Below the pieces are notes generated by a model. It was given only the letters and a program-made list of their open reading frames with translations, was not told where the DNA came from and ran no database searches. Shown piece after piece: positions 26,516-34,165 of a stretch of 64,000 bases of DNA; within the stretch, counting starts at the first letter, position 1, and the number at the start of each line of letters is the position of its first letter. This DNA comes from Lentisphaerae bacterium GWF2_49_21. Its GTDB lineage: Bacteria; Verrucomicrobiota; Lentisphaeria; Victivallales; GWF2-50-93. Made by a program: the position numbers and the translations under genes. The stretch is from the NCBI GenBank assembly GCA_001804805.1, contig MHBH01000026.1:124001-188000 (forward strand). The letters run 5' to 3'.

Positions 26516-27501
26516 CAGCGGAGCAGGTTTGCGCCCCAGGTTATTCCTGCGCCGAAAGCCGTGAGAAGGACATAGTCGCCACGGTCGATCTTGCCGGTCC
26601 TAACAATCTCATCAAGAGCGATCACGACTGATGCCGCCGAGGTGTTGCCGTACATATGGACATTGATGTAGACTTTTTCAGATGGGATCTCCAGCTTCTT
26701 GCCGACGGCATGGATGATCCTCAAGTTGGCCTGGTGAGGTATGAGCCAGCGTACTTCGGAAATGTCGACTTTCGCCCTGGAAAGCACATCCTGGCACGCC
26801 TTTGCCATCTCGTTCACGGCAAGCTTGAAGACCTCCTGGCCTTCCATTGACAGGTAATGCATTCTTTTCTTAATGGTTTCAGGGCTTGTTGGAATCGCAG
26901 AGCCGCCTGCCGGAACCTTGATCAGATCGTTATAGCTTCCATTGGACGCAAGCTTGCTTGCAAGAATCCCTCCGATATCATGCTTTCCAGCGCGCTTTTC
27001 AAGAATTACAGCTCCAGCGCCGTCGCCGAAAAGGACGCAGGTGTTCCTGTCCTTCCAGTCAGTCAGCATCGAGAGTTTTTCTACGCCTATGATAAGTGCC
27101 TTCCTGTAGGTCGGATTTGTGGACATCAGCGCGTTGACGATTTCAAGGGAATAAAGGAAGCCGGTACATGCGGCCTGGAGATCGAAGCAAGCGGCGTTGT
27201 AGGCCTTTAGTTTCGACTGGAGGATGCAGGCCGTGCTGGGAGTTATCCTGTCGGATGTTATTGTCGCGACGACGATAAGATCAAGATCATCCGGCTTGAT
27301 CCGTGCAAATTCCATTGCGCGGACAGAAGCCTTGTAGGCCATGTCCGAAGAAGCTTCGTTGTCAGAAGCTATTCTTCTTTCTACTATTCCTGTCCTGGTG
27401 CGTATCCACTCGTCACTGGTATCAACCATCTTTTCGAGGTCGTGGTTGGTCAGCACCTTATCGGGGACATAAGAACCTGTACCTATGATTTTTATTCCCA
27501 T
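26512..27501 (-). CDS. fabH: 3-oxoacyl-ACP synthase III
   Basis: About 329 residues from the ATG at 27501 (MGIKIIGTGSYVPDKVL), placed after the plsX stop. The catalytic triad is visible: Cys in QAACTGF, His in IPHQAN and Asn in GNTSAAS. It condenses acetyl-CoA with malonyl-ACP to start fatty-acid synthesis. The longer reading frame (start 27540) would run into plsX and is not needed. Confidence 0.95.
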   Translation of the reverse strand: MGIKIIGTGSYVPDKVLTNHDLEKMVDTSDEWIRTRTGIVERRIASDNEASSDMAYKASVRAMEFARIKPDDLDLIVVATITSDRITPSTACILQSKLKAYNAACFDLQAACTGFLYSLEIVNALMSTNPTYRKALIIGVEKLSMLTDWKDRNTCVLFGDGAGAVILEKRAGKHDIGGILASKLASNGSYNDLIKVPAGGSAIPTSPETIKKRMHYLSMEGQEVFKLAVNEMAKACQDVLSRAKVDISEVRWLIPHQANLRIIHAVGKKLEIPSEKVYINVHMYGNTSAASVVIALDEIVRTGKIDRGDYVLLTAFGAGITWGANLLRW

Positions 27502-27506
27502 AATAT

Positions 27507-28526
27507 CTAATTGCCATGTCCTTTGACTGCAATACCGCATTCGGCCAGTCTTGCAGTAATATGCTCGTTGACTTTGAATTTTACAATTTCACCTGCAACT
27601 CTTATCGCATTTTTTATGGCTTTCGGGGAGGAACTCCCATGTCCGATAATGCAGACGCCGTTGACTCCAAGCAGGGGCGCTCCGCCATATTCCTCATAAT
27701 CGGCGATCTCCTTGAGCTCCTTGAAGGCATTCTTTGCGAGAATCGCACTCGCCTGGCGGAGAGTATTCTTCGTGAACGCCTTCTTGATCCAGAACGATAT
27801 GGCTTTTGCAAGGCTCTCGCTCGATTTCAACACTATGTTGCCTACGAATCCGTCGCAGACGACGACATCCGCTACCCTCTCATAAAGGAGCTTCCCTTCG
27901 ACATTGCCGATGAAATTTATTGGCATAGTCGAAAGCATCTTGAAGGCTTCCTTGGTCAGATCATTTCCTTTGACATCCTCTTCGCCTATGCTGAGAAGCC
28001 CGACCTTGGGCCTGTGTACGCCCATGGATTTTGCAAATATTTCCCCCATTATCGCGAACTGTGCAAGATGAATGGGCTTGCAATCGACGTTGGCCCCGGC
28101 ATCGATGAATACAAAGTGTCCTTTTGTCGAAGGCATGATGGCTGCGATACCGGCCCTTTCGACTCCGGGAAGGAGTTTCATCCTGAACGTGGTGGCGGCA
28201 ACAGCAGCTCCAGTGTGGCCTGCGCTGACGACCGCATCAGCTTCTCCCTTTTGGACAAGTTCGGCGCATATTGTCATGGAAGAGTTTTTCTTGCCCCGCA
28301 CCGCCGACATGGAGGGTTCATTCATGGCTATGGCCTGTTCCGCGTGGACAAGACGAAGCCTGGGATGATTCGTTATCCCATGATGTTTGAGAAGATGGCT
28401 GATCCTCTGCTCATGGCCGACAAGAACGATATCCATGAAAGGATACAGCTCAAGGGCTTCCGCAGTCCCCTCGATTACCACCTCGGGCGCTTTATCTCCG
28501 CCCATTGCATCTACGGCGATTTTCAT
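27507..28526 (-). CDS. plsX: Phosphate acyltransferase PlsX
   Basis: 339 residues starting MKIAVDAMGGDKAP and continuing with SAGHTGA, FIDAGANVDCKP, EEDVKGN and CDGFVGNIVLK, the PlsX pattern. It converts acyl-ACP to acyl-phosphate for phospholipid synthesis. Its ATG overlaps the rpmF stop (ATGA), and fabH follows after a few bases. The rpmF-plsX-fabH order is conserved across bacteria. Confidence 0.95.
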   Translation of the reverse strand: MKIAVDAMGGDKAPEVVIEGTAEALELYPFMDIVLVGHEQRISHLLKHHGITNHPRLRLVHAEQAIAMNEPSMSAVRGKKNSSMTICAELVQKGEADAVVSAGHTGAAVAATTFRMKLLPGVERAGIAAIMPSTKGHFVFIDAGANVDCKPIHLAQFAIMGEIFAKSMGVHRPKVGLLSIGEEDVKGNDLTKEAFKMLSTMPINFIGNVEGKLLYERVADVVVCDGFVGNIVLKSSESLAKAISFWIKKAFTKNTLRQASAILAKNAFKELKEIADYEEYGGAPLLGVNGVCIIGHGSSSPKAIKNAIRVAGEIVKFKVNEHITARLAECGIAVKGHGN

Positions 28527-28705
28527 TTTTCAGATACTGTTATTGCCTGTTTTCCCTTATACGTTCCACATGAAGGACAGATCCTGTGAGGCTTCACAGC
28601 TCCGCCACAGACGGTGCAGTTCGTAGCCTGAACCCCCTTGAAACGGTTGGCCGCCTGTCTTTGGCGCCTCTTCATCTTCGACATTTTACGTTTTGGAACA
28701 CCCAT
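28523..28705 (-). CDS. rpmF: 50S ribosomal protein bL32
   Basis: 60 residues: MGVPKRKMSKMKRRQRQA, then CTVCGGAVKPHRICPSCG with paired CxxC zinc knuckles, the zinc-containing form of bL32. A GGAG SD precedes it. It overlaps plsX by four bases. Confidence 0.95.
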   Translation of the reverse strand: MGVPKRKMSKMKRRQRQAANRFKGVQATNCTVCGGAVKPHRICPSCGTYKGKQAITVSEK

Positions 28706-28757
28706 CGGAATTCTCCTTGAAATTTTATGCCCTTACATAAGCCGTCCGGCGTATGGA

Positions 28758-29255
28758 TCAAGCGTTCTTCCTCTTCCTTTTCGAGCTGGCTAAATCAAGC
28801 TTGTCGAGCTCGCTCCAGCACTCATTCCCAACTTTAGCTCCGCCGCAACGGCAGTTTTTCACATTTCTGTTCCCGCCACAGAAGGGGCAGAGCCCCTTGC
28901 AGTCGCTGCTGCAGATGAAATTTTGCGGAAAAGTGATTAAAATATCTTCTCTAAGCTCCGGAGTCAAGTCAATTTCAGATTTCTCGCCGGTTTCAAAGAA
29001 ATGGCATACTTCCCCGTACTGTATCTTGTGCTCATATTTTTTCAGGCATCTTCCGCATGTGCATTCGAGGTTGAGCTCAAGTTTGCCCGAGACGACTATC
29101 CCGCCGTTCACAAGCGTCACCGTCAGATCATAGTACATCTTTTCCGGAAATGTAACCAGATTGTCCAGCCCCTCGAACTCCATTTCGGAAACCTTTTCAT
29201 GCCCGTACAGGCGGATTCCATTGAAGTCGACTTGATTTGCATTTACCTTGATCAT
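28758..29255 (-). CDS. DUF177 (YceD-like) protein with extra zinc-ribbon
   Basis: 165 residues of the YceD/DUF177 family, almost always encoded before rpmF and linked to 23S rRNA accumulation in other bacteria. It has CTCGRC mid-protein, then FICSSDCKGLCPFCGGN and NCRCGG. The additional Cys pairs beyond the usual CxxxC suggest a bound zinc. It lies between coaD (6-base gap) and rpmF. Confidence 0.85.
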   Translation of the reverse strand: MIKVNANQVDFNGIRLYGHEKVSEMEFEGLDNLVTFPEKMYYDLTVTLVNGGIVVSGKLELNLECTCGRCLKKYEHKIQYGEVCHFFETGEKSEIDLTPELREDILITFPQNFICSSDCKGLCPFCGGNRNVKNCRCGGAKVGNECWSELDKLDLASSKRKRKNA

Positions 29256-29261
29256 ATTATC

Positions 29262-29747
29262 TCAGATGTGTTTATGCTTCTTCAATGCCTCTAGAACCAC
29301 CGGAGGCACGAAAGGCGATACGTCGCCGCCGAACCTCACCAGCTCCTTTATCATCCTCGAACTCACAAACGAATATGAATGGCTGGCCATCAGGAACACT
29401 GTCTCATAGTCGTTACATATCTCGCGGTTCATCATCGCCATCTGGAACTCATATTCGAAGTCGGATATGGCCCTGAGGCCCCTGACCACGGCCACAGCCT
29501 TGTATTTCTTCATCGCCTCCAGCAGCAATCCATCAAAGATTAGGATCTCCACTTTGGGTATGCCCTTGCATACCTCCTCGAGAAGCTTCTGTCTCTCTTC
29601 GACCGTAAACATCGAAGTGGAAGTCTTGGAATCATTCACCGCCACGCCGACAATAAGCTTGTCAAAAAGCTCCTTTGCCCTCAATATGACATCGAGATGC
29701 CCGTTCGTGATAGGATCGAAACTCCCTGGAAACAATCCGATTTTCAT
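29262..29747 (-). CDS. coaD: Phosphopantetheine adenylyltransferase
   Basis: 161 residues with GLFPGSFDPITNGHLDVI (T/HxGH nucleotidyltransferase motif), VRGLRAISDFEYEFQMA and SYSFVSSRMIKE, all diagnostic of CoaD. It makes dephospho-CoA from 4'-phosphopantetheine. It is the first gene of the coaD-DUF177-rpmF-plsX-fabH block. Confidence 0.95.
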   Translation of the reverse strand: MKIGLFPGSFDPITNGHLDVILRAKELFDKLIVGVAVNDSKTSTSMFTVEERQKLLEEVCKGIPKVEILIFDGLLLEAMKKYKAVAVVRGLRAISDFEYEFQMAMMNREICNDYETVFLMASHSYSFVSSRMIKELVRFGGDVSPFVPPVVLEALKKHKHI

Positions 29748-29785
29748 AAAATTCCCCTATGTGAATCTCCTAATATAGCATGAAT

Positions 29786-29833
29786 AATAAATTTTTCCGT
29801 TGGAAAAATTTATAAGGCTGGATTTTCCAGACC
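29786..29833. repeat. Left ~47-bp direct repeat flanking the CRISPR-Cas locus
   Basis: An A/T hairpin (AATAAATTTTTCC/GGAAAAATTTAT) is followed by a REP-like GGCTGGATTTTCCAG hairpin. An almost identical copy in the same orientation lies at 40522-40568 (three mismatches and one indel over 47 bases). The pair brackets the array and all cas genes. Confidence 0.75.
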
Positions 29834-30045
29834 AAGACGCATTTGTGTCATCAATGTTGACACTTTTGCCTGAGAGATAGCAGGGGATAAATTCCGGTTT
29901 GGGTTTTAACCGCCTTATCACATAGGTTATATGAACATCTCAATTGTCTCAGCAGTGTCGAGACTTTTATATCTCCTTGCTTAAAAGATGGTTTGGCTAT
30001 TATTTATGCTGGCGCATACAAAGTTAATATCGCCTTGATTTTGTT
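29834..30045. other. Gap between flanking repeat and CRISPR trailer end
   Basis: About 210 bases without a gene, A/T-rich, including the distal (trailer) side of the array. A TATCTCTCAGGCAAAAG stretch on the minus strand resembles the 3' end of a glycine riboswitch, but the rest of that aptamer is absent. Confidence 0.4.
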
Positions 30046-30751
30046 GTTTCAATCCACGCCCCCCGCGCGGGGAGCGACGCTTTTACGGATATCGACAATT
30101 ATTATTTTGAGGGTTTCAATCCACGCCCCCCGCGCGGGGAGCGACTGGAGAAGCATTATAACGCCGATGGAAGGGGGAGGTTTCAATCCACGCCCCCCGC
30201 GCGGGGAGCGACTTGAACTGCTGCTATAGCCTCCGCTGCTGGAACTTGTTTCAATCCACGCCCCCCGCGCGGGGAGCGACCTGCCGTCGTGCTTGTCAAT
30301 TCCGTCGCATCGATTGTTTCAATCCACGCCCCCCGCGCGGGGAGCGACTATAATACTATGGATAACCGCTTATGCAAGCCGGGTTTCAATCCACGCCCCC
30401 CGCGCGGGGAGCGACCTCGCCGGACATGAGAAAAAGAGGGTGATAAGGGTTTCAATCCACGCCCCCCGCGCGGGGAGCGACAAGCTCATTAACTGCAATC
30501 GGAAGATTCTATTCCGTTTCAATCCACGCCCCCCGCGCGGGGAGCGACTGTCGATTGCGTCATCGTTTGAAAGGGCGATCCCCTGTTTCAATCCACGCCC
30601 CCCGCGCGGGGAGCGACTTCAACTCCGGCGCGCTGACAACTGATTCCAGTGGTTTCAATCCACGCCCCCCGCGCGGGGAGCGACAGTCTAGTTTCCTTCT
30701 ATTATACTTGATAATATAGTTTCAATCCACGCCCCCCGCGCGGGGAGCGAC
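30046..30751 (-). CRISPR. Type I-C CRISPR array, 11 repeats and 10 spacers
   Basis: Eleven identical 33-bp repeats, on the plus strand beginning GTTTCAATCCACGCC and ending GGGGAGCGAC. Repeat starts are 30046, 30113, 30180, 30248, 30316, 30383, 30449, 30516, 30585, 30652 and 30719. Spacers are 33-36 bases and all different. The reverse complement (GTCGCTCCCC...GATTGAAAC) is the usual type I-C transcript, whose ATTGAAAC end becomes the crRNA 5' handle. The array is therefore transcribed on the minus strand, downstream of cas2. The leader side is 30752-30935, and the newest spacer should be 30685-30718. The lack of any repeat variant suggests a short, active or recently renewed array. Confidence 0.98.
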
Positions 30752-30935
30752 AGTCAAATTATAACTCTTTAATTATCAAAGAACAAATTATATTTTTTTG
30801 CGAAAGCCACAAAAAAATATTAATGAAGACAACATGTATTCGTATATTAAGCTGCTTTATGCTGATAATCAGGCAGTTGTAAAGTTTGCGAACCTTCGAG
30901 ATGATTATTAATCTCTTAGGGTTCGCAAATTTAAT
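30752..30935 (-). promoter_or_regulatory. CRISPR leader with embedded hairpin
   Basis: 184 A/T-rich bases between the cas2 stop and the first repeat. TTTGCGAACC (30885-30894) and GGTTCGCAAA (30920-30929) form a 10-bp stem extended by GAGAT/ATCTC. It could terminate cas2 transcription or bend the leader for Cas1-Cas2 integration. Confidence 0.6.
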
Positions 30936-31226
30936 TTAGACTATCAGCGAACCCTCAAGATCTACCGTAGGCTTTGCCCCGATATGTTCAACTTTCCCAT
31001 ACCAGTTATTTCCCAAAAAATAAAATCTCAGACTGTCTTGATCTTCATCAATTTCATCAAGCAATCTCTTTTTCAATACCGTGAATTGAGCCTGATCCAC
31101 AAGGCATTCAAAAACAGAATTCTGCACCCTCTGTCCGTAATCAAGGCAGACCTTGGCAACTCTTCTAAGCCGTTTCTGTCCATCTTTAGACGAGGTTTTC
31201 ATATCATAACTGACAAGAACAAGCAT
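30936..31226 (-). CDS. cas2: CRISPR-associated endonuclease Cas2
   Basis: 96 residues: [41 protein letters not shown], the ferredoxin-fold Cas2 pattern with the catalytic-site Asp8 and the QxSVFE strand. It forms the spacer-integration complex with Cas1. Its GGAG ribosome-binding site lies in the apex of a 10-bp hairpin that also contains the cas1 stop codon. Confidence 0.97.
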   Translation of the reverse strand: MLVLVSYDMKTSSKDGQKRLRRVAKVCLDYGQRVQNSVFECLVDQAQFTVLKKRLLDEIDEDQDSLRFYFLGNNWYGKVEHIGAKPTVDLEGSLIV

Positions 31227-31227
31227 G

Positions 31228-31250
31228 ATAAATTTACTCCGTAAATTTAT
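31228..31250 (-). promoter_or_regulatory. Hairpin presenting the cas2 ribosome-binding site
   Basis: On the minus strand ATAAATTTAC and GTAAATTTAT pair perfectly around GGA. The cas1 TAA lies in the first arm, GGAG at the apex, and the cas2 ATG one base after the second arm. Confidence 0.5.
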
Positions 31251-32272
31251 TTCCAGATGAAAGGCGGATAGGAATCGAGATCTCCTCGGATGAATCTGGC
31301 GAAAAGCATGGCCTGAACGTATGGGATCAATCCGACATTAATCTTTTCATCAATGAATGGATGAGTAAGCTCATCTTTTTTCCTCTCCTGATAGGCCATG
31401 AGCACTTCCTTACGGGTGGCGTCGTCCATGACTACGGCTCCGCCTTCCATCTTCCTGAAACCTGTCCCGTTTACTCTCTGCAGGTTGATCAATGACAGCA
31501 CAAGCCTGTCAGCGAAAAATGGCCTCAGTTCCTCCATGAGATCAAGGGCTAATCCTGCCCGGCCCGGCCTGTCCCTGTGCAGAAAACCTACTGCCGGATC
31601 AAGACCGACAGTCTCAAGCGCGGACTGCACGTCATGGGCAAGCAAAGTATAGATGAAAGAAAGAAGGGCATTAGTATTGTCCATCGGAGGGCGCTTGTTC
31701 CTCCCCTCGAACTTGAAATCCTCCTTCTGGGAAGTGATCAGCCTGTCAAAGACGGAAAAATACGATCTTGCCAAATCCCCTTCAACTCCACGAATTTCAT
31801 CAAGTTCCTGGATTGTTCTCAGCCTTTCAAGTTGCTGGTCAATCCTCCTTGAAACCGCCTCAATGTCTCCGGAACTGTCGCCGTGATCCCTCAAGAACCT
31901 GTTCAGTACAGTCCTGCAGTTGCACAATTTTCCCGCCAGCACATGCCTTGCGATGTTCGCAGATTGCAGGACATCGTCCGAAAACCTGTATTGGGCTTTT
32001 CGCAGTAGGACGTTTCCTGACACTGGCCCTTGCACTTTGGCAAAAAACTTCCCATGCTCGCTCAGGAAAGAGACTAGCACATTCTTCTCGGTACAGAATC
32101 CCATGAGCTGAGGGCTCATTGATATCTGTCCAAAACAGACTATTCCCCCGATGGTATGGATTGGCAACCGCAGCTTCACTTCCCTTTCCACGCTGACAAT
32201 GACGCATTCGCCCTCTTTCGAGAGATAAGCACCCTGTGTTGTGACAAACAATGTGTTTAGCAGCTTTTTCAT
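31247..32272 (-). CDS. cas1: CRISPR-associated integrase Cas1 (type I-C)
   Basis: 341 residues with the metal-binding Glu in [11 protein letters not shown], His in [10 protein letters not shown] and Asp/Glu in [13 protein letters not shown], all intact. The N-terminal domain ([16 protein letters not shown]) is the I-C type. Its ATG overlaps the cas4 stop (TTATGA). No own SD is visible because a REP palindrome occupies the preceding bases, so translation probably depends on coupling to cas4. Contains a near-copy of the genome's 13-bp palindrome at 31949, which suggests long residence in this genome. Confidence 0.97.
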   Translation of the reverse strand: MKKLLNTLFVTTQGAYLSKEGECVIVSVEREVKLRLPIHTIGGIVCFGQISMSPQLMGFCTEKNVLVSFLSEHGKFFAKVQGPVSGNVLLRKAQYRFSDDVLQSANIARHVLAGKLCNCRTVLNRFLRDHGDSSGDIEAVSRRIDQQLERLRTIQELDEIRGVEGDLARSYFSVFDRLITSQKEDFKFEGRNKRPPMDNTNALLSFIYTLLAHDVQSALETVGLDPAVGFLHRDRPGRAGLALDLMEELRPFFADRLVLSLINLQRVNGTGFRKMEGGAVVMDDATRKEVLMAYQERKKDELTHPFIDEKINVGLIPYVQAMLFARFIRGDLDSYPPFIWK

Positions 32273-32916
32273 AAAAGGAGGACAGGCTTTCCAGCCTGTT
32301 CATCTATATATTTCCCCACATTCTTTCTCATCGCCTTTGGCATGCACAGTTCCTGCAACGAGCAATTGTCGCACTTCTCCTTTTCATAGACCGGAGAAGG
32401 GGTCTTTCTTTCGTCAATTAATTTATGGAGGCGTTCTATTGTTCCAATCGTCAAATTCCTCAGTTCCTCATCAAAGTGTACAACATGCCTATGCCGAGTC
32501 TTTCCATAGAAAAGAGAGCCCTCCGGGATTGGCACGCCCATCATCTCCTCAAGGCAGAGAGCCTGTGCGCATAGCTGAACTTCATCGCACCTGTTTGCTT
32601 TCGGTTTTCCGCGTTTGTACTCTACCGGATATGGAATCCATTTGCCTTCCGTATTCCTGTGAAATTCAACGATGTCTGCTTTAGCCGACAAACCAAGGTT
32701 CGTGGATTTCATTAGGAGGCCATGTTCTATCTTTGTATCCGGTCCGGAGTTTCTAAGTTTCTGTTCGTCGGCCTTTTCGTGCATGAACTCGCCTTCGAGG
32801 GTGAACCTGTTCTCCTGCCAGATCTGCTCGATATGTATCAGCGCGCACTGCCTTTCGCAGAAAAGGAAGTGCTGTAGGGCTGAAAGCTGGATAAAGCTGT
32901 CTTCCTTATCTTCCAC
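32269..32916 (-). CDS. cas4: CRISPR-associated exonuclease Cas4
   Basis: About 215 residues from the GTG at 32916 (VEDKEDSFIQLSALQHF), which overlaps the upstream orf100 stop by 11 bases. The longer frame to 33024 would overlap orf100 heavily. Landmarks: first iron-sulfur Cys in FLFCERQC, GEFMHEKAD, AKADIVEF, VEYKRGK (RecB-type nuclease) and the C-terminal CDNCSLQELC cluster. The last ten residues ([10 protein letters not shown]) are encoded by a REP palindrome (32280-32299). It trims prespacers for Cas1-Cas2. Confidence 0.93.
   Translation of the reverse strand: MEDKEDSFIQLSALQHFLFCERQCALIHIEQIWQENRFTLEGEFMHEKADEQKLRNSGPDTKIEHGLLMKSTNLGLSAKADIVEFHRNTEGKWIPYPVEYKRGKPKANRCDEVQLCAQALCLEEMMGVPIPEGSLFYGKTRHRHVVHFDEELRNLTIGTIERLHKLIDERKTPSPVYEKEKCDNCSLQELCMPKAMRKNVGKYIDEQAGKPVLLL
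32280..32299. repeat. REP palindrome inside the cas4 3' end
   Basis: GACAGGCTTTCCAGCCTGTT is the same core as the speA downstream repeat. It supplies the last codons of cas4 and removes any SD in front of cas1. Confidence 0.65.
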
Positions 32917-33208
32917 GGCTCTTCTTCCCTCTTTTGGTCTTGATGTACTGATCAATCCATTTGTTTGCCAGGCTGATGACTTTCCCATTTGGCATCCATC
33001 CGGCTTCATATTGTTCTTTGCCATAATCGCAGGAAGTATTCCAGAGGAGTTTGTCTTTCGCCCAATATGACTGGGATCTTGCTATTTCAAGGCTGATCGT
33101 ATTGTATCTCGCCCTGAAGTAGTAATATTCTCCAGTCGGCAAGGTGCCCTTGGCCTGTACGGGACAATTTCCAAATGGATTGACGCCATATTTGTTTTTG
33201 ATTTTCAT
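32906..33208 (-). CDS. Unknown 100-aa protein embedded in the cas operon (orf100)
   Basis: 100 residues with a hydrophilic, aromatic-rich N-terminal half (YGVNPFGNCPVQAKGTL, EYYYFRARYNTISLEIA, YEAGWMPNGK) and a very basic tail (KTKRGKKSRGR). The 'PVQAxG...YYFRARxxxxSLEIA...AGWMP' arrangement recalls small proteins seen in phage and mobile DNA, but I cannot name a family. Its ATG overlaps the BRO/DinD-like stop (ATGA) and its end overlaps cas4 by 11 bases, so it is translated as part of the operon. A DNA-binding or accessory role is possible. Confidence 0.75.
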   Translation of the reverse strand: MKIKNKYGVNPFGNCPVQAKGTLPTGEYYYFRARYNTISLEIARSQSYWAKDKLLWNTSCDYGKEQYEAGWMPNGKVISLANKWIDQYIKTKRGKKSRGR

Positions 33209-34026
33209 CGAATTTCTTTATTGGATTCCGGTTTATCCAAGTAATTTTTCTTCGACACAATCGATCTGCCAAGCTTTTTCTCCAGTTCCTTTCGGGCATT
33301 TCCGGCTATCCTGCCTCCTGCATGGGCGTCGTCCTTGAGCTTTTTCAGCCCCTTGGAATCCTCTGTGCGGTGGATCTCAGTCGTTGACCTCTCCCCGAGC
33401 ATTGTGAATATAAGCTCGAAGTCGTCCATGTGGTCACGGAGATTCTCCCGTTTCAATCCCTTGAGCTTCTTGTATTCGCTTGGCGTTACACCGAACGAAG
33501 CCTTTGAGATCTCAGCCGTCAAGATTTCATAATCCCTGTCCTTTTCAGCACCTCTGTTGTCCCATTCGTCGGTCAGTTCCTGACGGATGGTTATCCCGCG
33601 CATCCTTTTCTCTATCCAGTCGTCTGAATACCCTTTGAGCTTGTAGATCATCCGTGTGCGCTTAGCCGCAAGTTCCGGGTTTTCAATCTCCTGCACCCTC
33701 TCATAACCGACCTTCGCCAGCCAGCGCTTGAAGGGTTCGGCCTTGGGGGAGGGGATGGATTGGATGATTCGGAATATGCCCTCAGTGTTAGCGCAGTTCA
33801 TCTTCTGGACTCCGCCTTCTGTAGGAACTGGAAGGGGGTGGACAATTTGTCCATACCCTTTTTCGAGCTCCGGATCACGTTTCCTTAACTTGTTTAAATA
33901 GTCGGTTGGATTGACAGAATCCGTCAGTGCCTGAACGACATCCACGATGACGAACCACCATTCATCATTGTGTAGAGTCTTTCTGATTTGCTTTCCCTTG
34001 AACAATGCAATTTTCGTATTTTCCAT
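33205..34026 (-). CDS. BRO-N / DinD-like protein in the cas operon
   Basis: About 273 residues from the ATG at 34026 (MENTKIALFKGKQIRKTLH), with an AAAGGAG SD. The N-terminal BRO domain (about 5-110) has WWFVIVDVVQALTDS, DYLNKLRKRDPEL and NCANTEGIFRIIQSIPSPKAEPFKRWLA. The C-terminal half (TIRQELTDEWDNRG, SEYKKLKGLKRENLRDHM, AHAGGRIAGNARKELEKKLGR) matches DinD/phage-antirepressor-like proteins. E. coli DinD is SOS-induced and limits RecA strand exchange. Its placement between cas7 and cas4, with start/stop overlaps on to orf100, cas4 and cas1, is unusual for type I-C. Confidence 0.85.
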   Translation of the reverse strand: MENTKIALFKGKQIRKTLHNDEWWFVIVDVVQALTDSVNPTDYLNKLRKRDPELEKGYGQIVHPLPVPTEGGVQKMNCANTEGIFRIIQSIPSPKAEPFKRWLAKVGYERVQEIENPELAAKRTRMIYKLKGYSDDWIEKRMRGITIRQELTDEWDNRGAEKDRDYEILTAEISKASFGVTPSEYKKLKGLKRENLRDHMDDFELIFTMLGERSTTEIHRTEDSKGLKKLKDDAHAGGRIAGNARKELEKKLGRSIVSKKNYLDKPESNKEIR

Positions 34027-34036
34027 TCTGCTCCTT

Positions 34037-34165
34037 TCAAACCATCTCAATCATTTCCACGCCCTTCGGCAGATTCGCCTTGTCTATCTTGACCTCGTAG
34101 TCTGAAAACTCCCGCGCCGGTGTGGTAGGGGCGGATTTGCGCCCAATCTTGACACAAACTGTAAA
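34037..34165 (-). pseudogene. 3' remnant of an older cas7 (csd2) gene
   Basis: Directly after the cas7 TGA and in the same frame, 42 sense codons run to a TGA at 34037. The last ~30 read PAREFSDYEVKIDKANLPKG followed by VEMIEMV, which matches the usual C-terminal ending of type I-C Csd2 proteins ('RSFxDYEVxVDxxxLPEGVxLIE'). The resident cas7 already has a complete, different C-terminus (YSSAKVH...LKPEEIAGF). A GTAG-footed REP (34125-34144) sits at the junction. This is best explained as the tail of a replaced cas7. Confidence 0.7.
34125..34144. repeat. GTAG-footed REP at the cas7 remnant junction
   Basis: GTAGGGGCGGATTTGCGCCC: a GTAG foot and a GGGCG/CGCCC-type hairpin, placed between the resident cas7 stop and the old cas7 tail. 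Confidence 0.6.

Noticed and set aside
26512-27540. fabH starting at 27540
   Set aside because: That start lies upstream of the plsX stop and adds residues absent from FabH proteins.
27516-28589. 357-codon plus-strand frame opposite plsX
   Set aside because: It is the antisense of plsX, which has clear family motifs; the plus-strand protein has none.
29866-29890. Minus-strand TATCTCTCAGGCAAAAG resembling the end of a glycine riboswitch
   Set aside because: The rest of the aptamer (GCCGAAGG core and 5' partner strand) is missing, and the downstream gene is coaD, not a glycine gene.
30370-30591. Open frames across the CRISPR array
   Set aside because: They are translations of the repeat unit (repeating NPRPPRGER or SLPARGAWIET), not genes.
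32269-33024. Longer cas4 starting at 33024
   Set aside because: It would overlap orf100 by more than 100 bases in another frame and adds residues unlike Cas4. The GTG at 32916 fits length and spacing.
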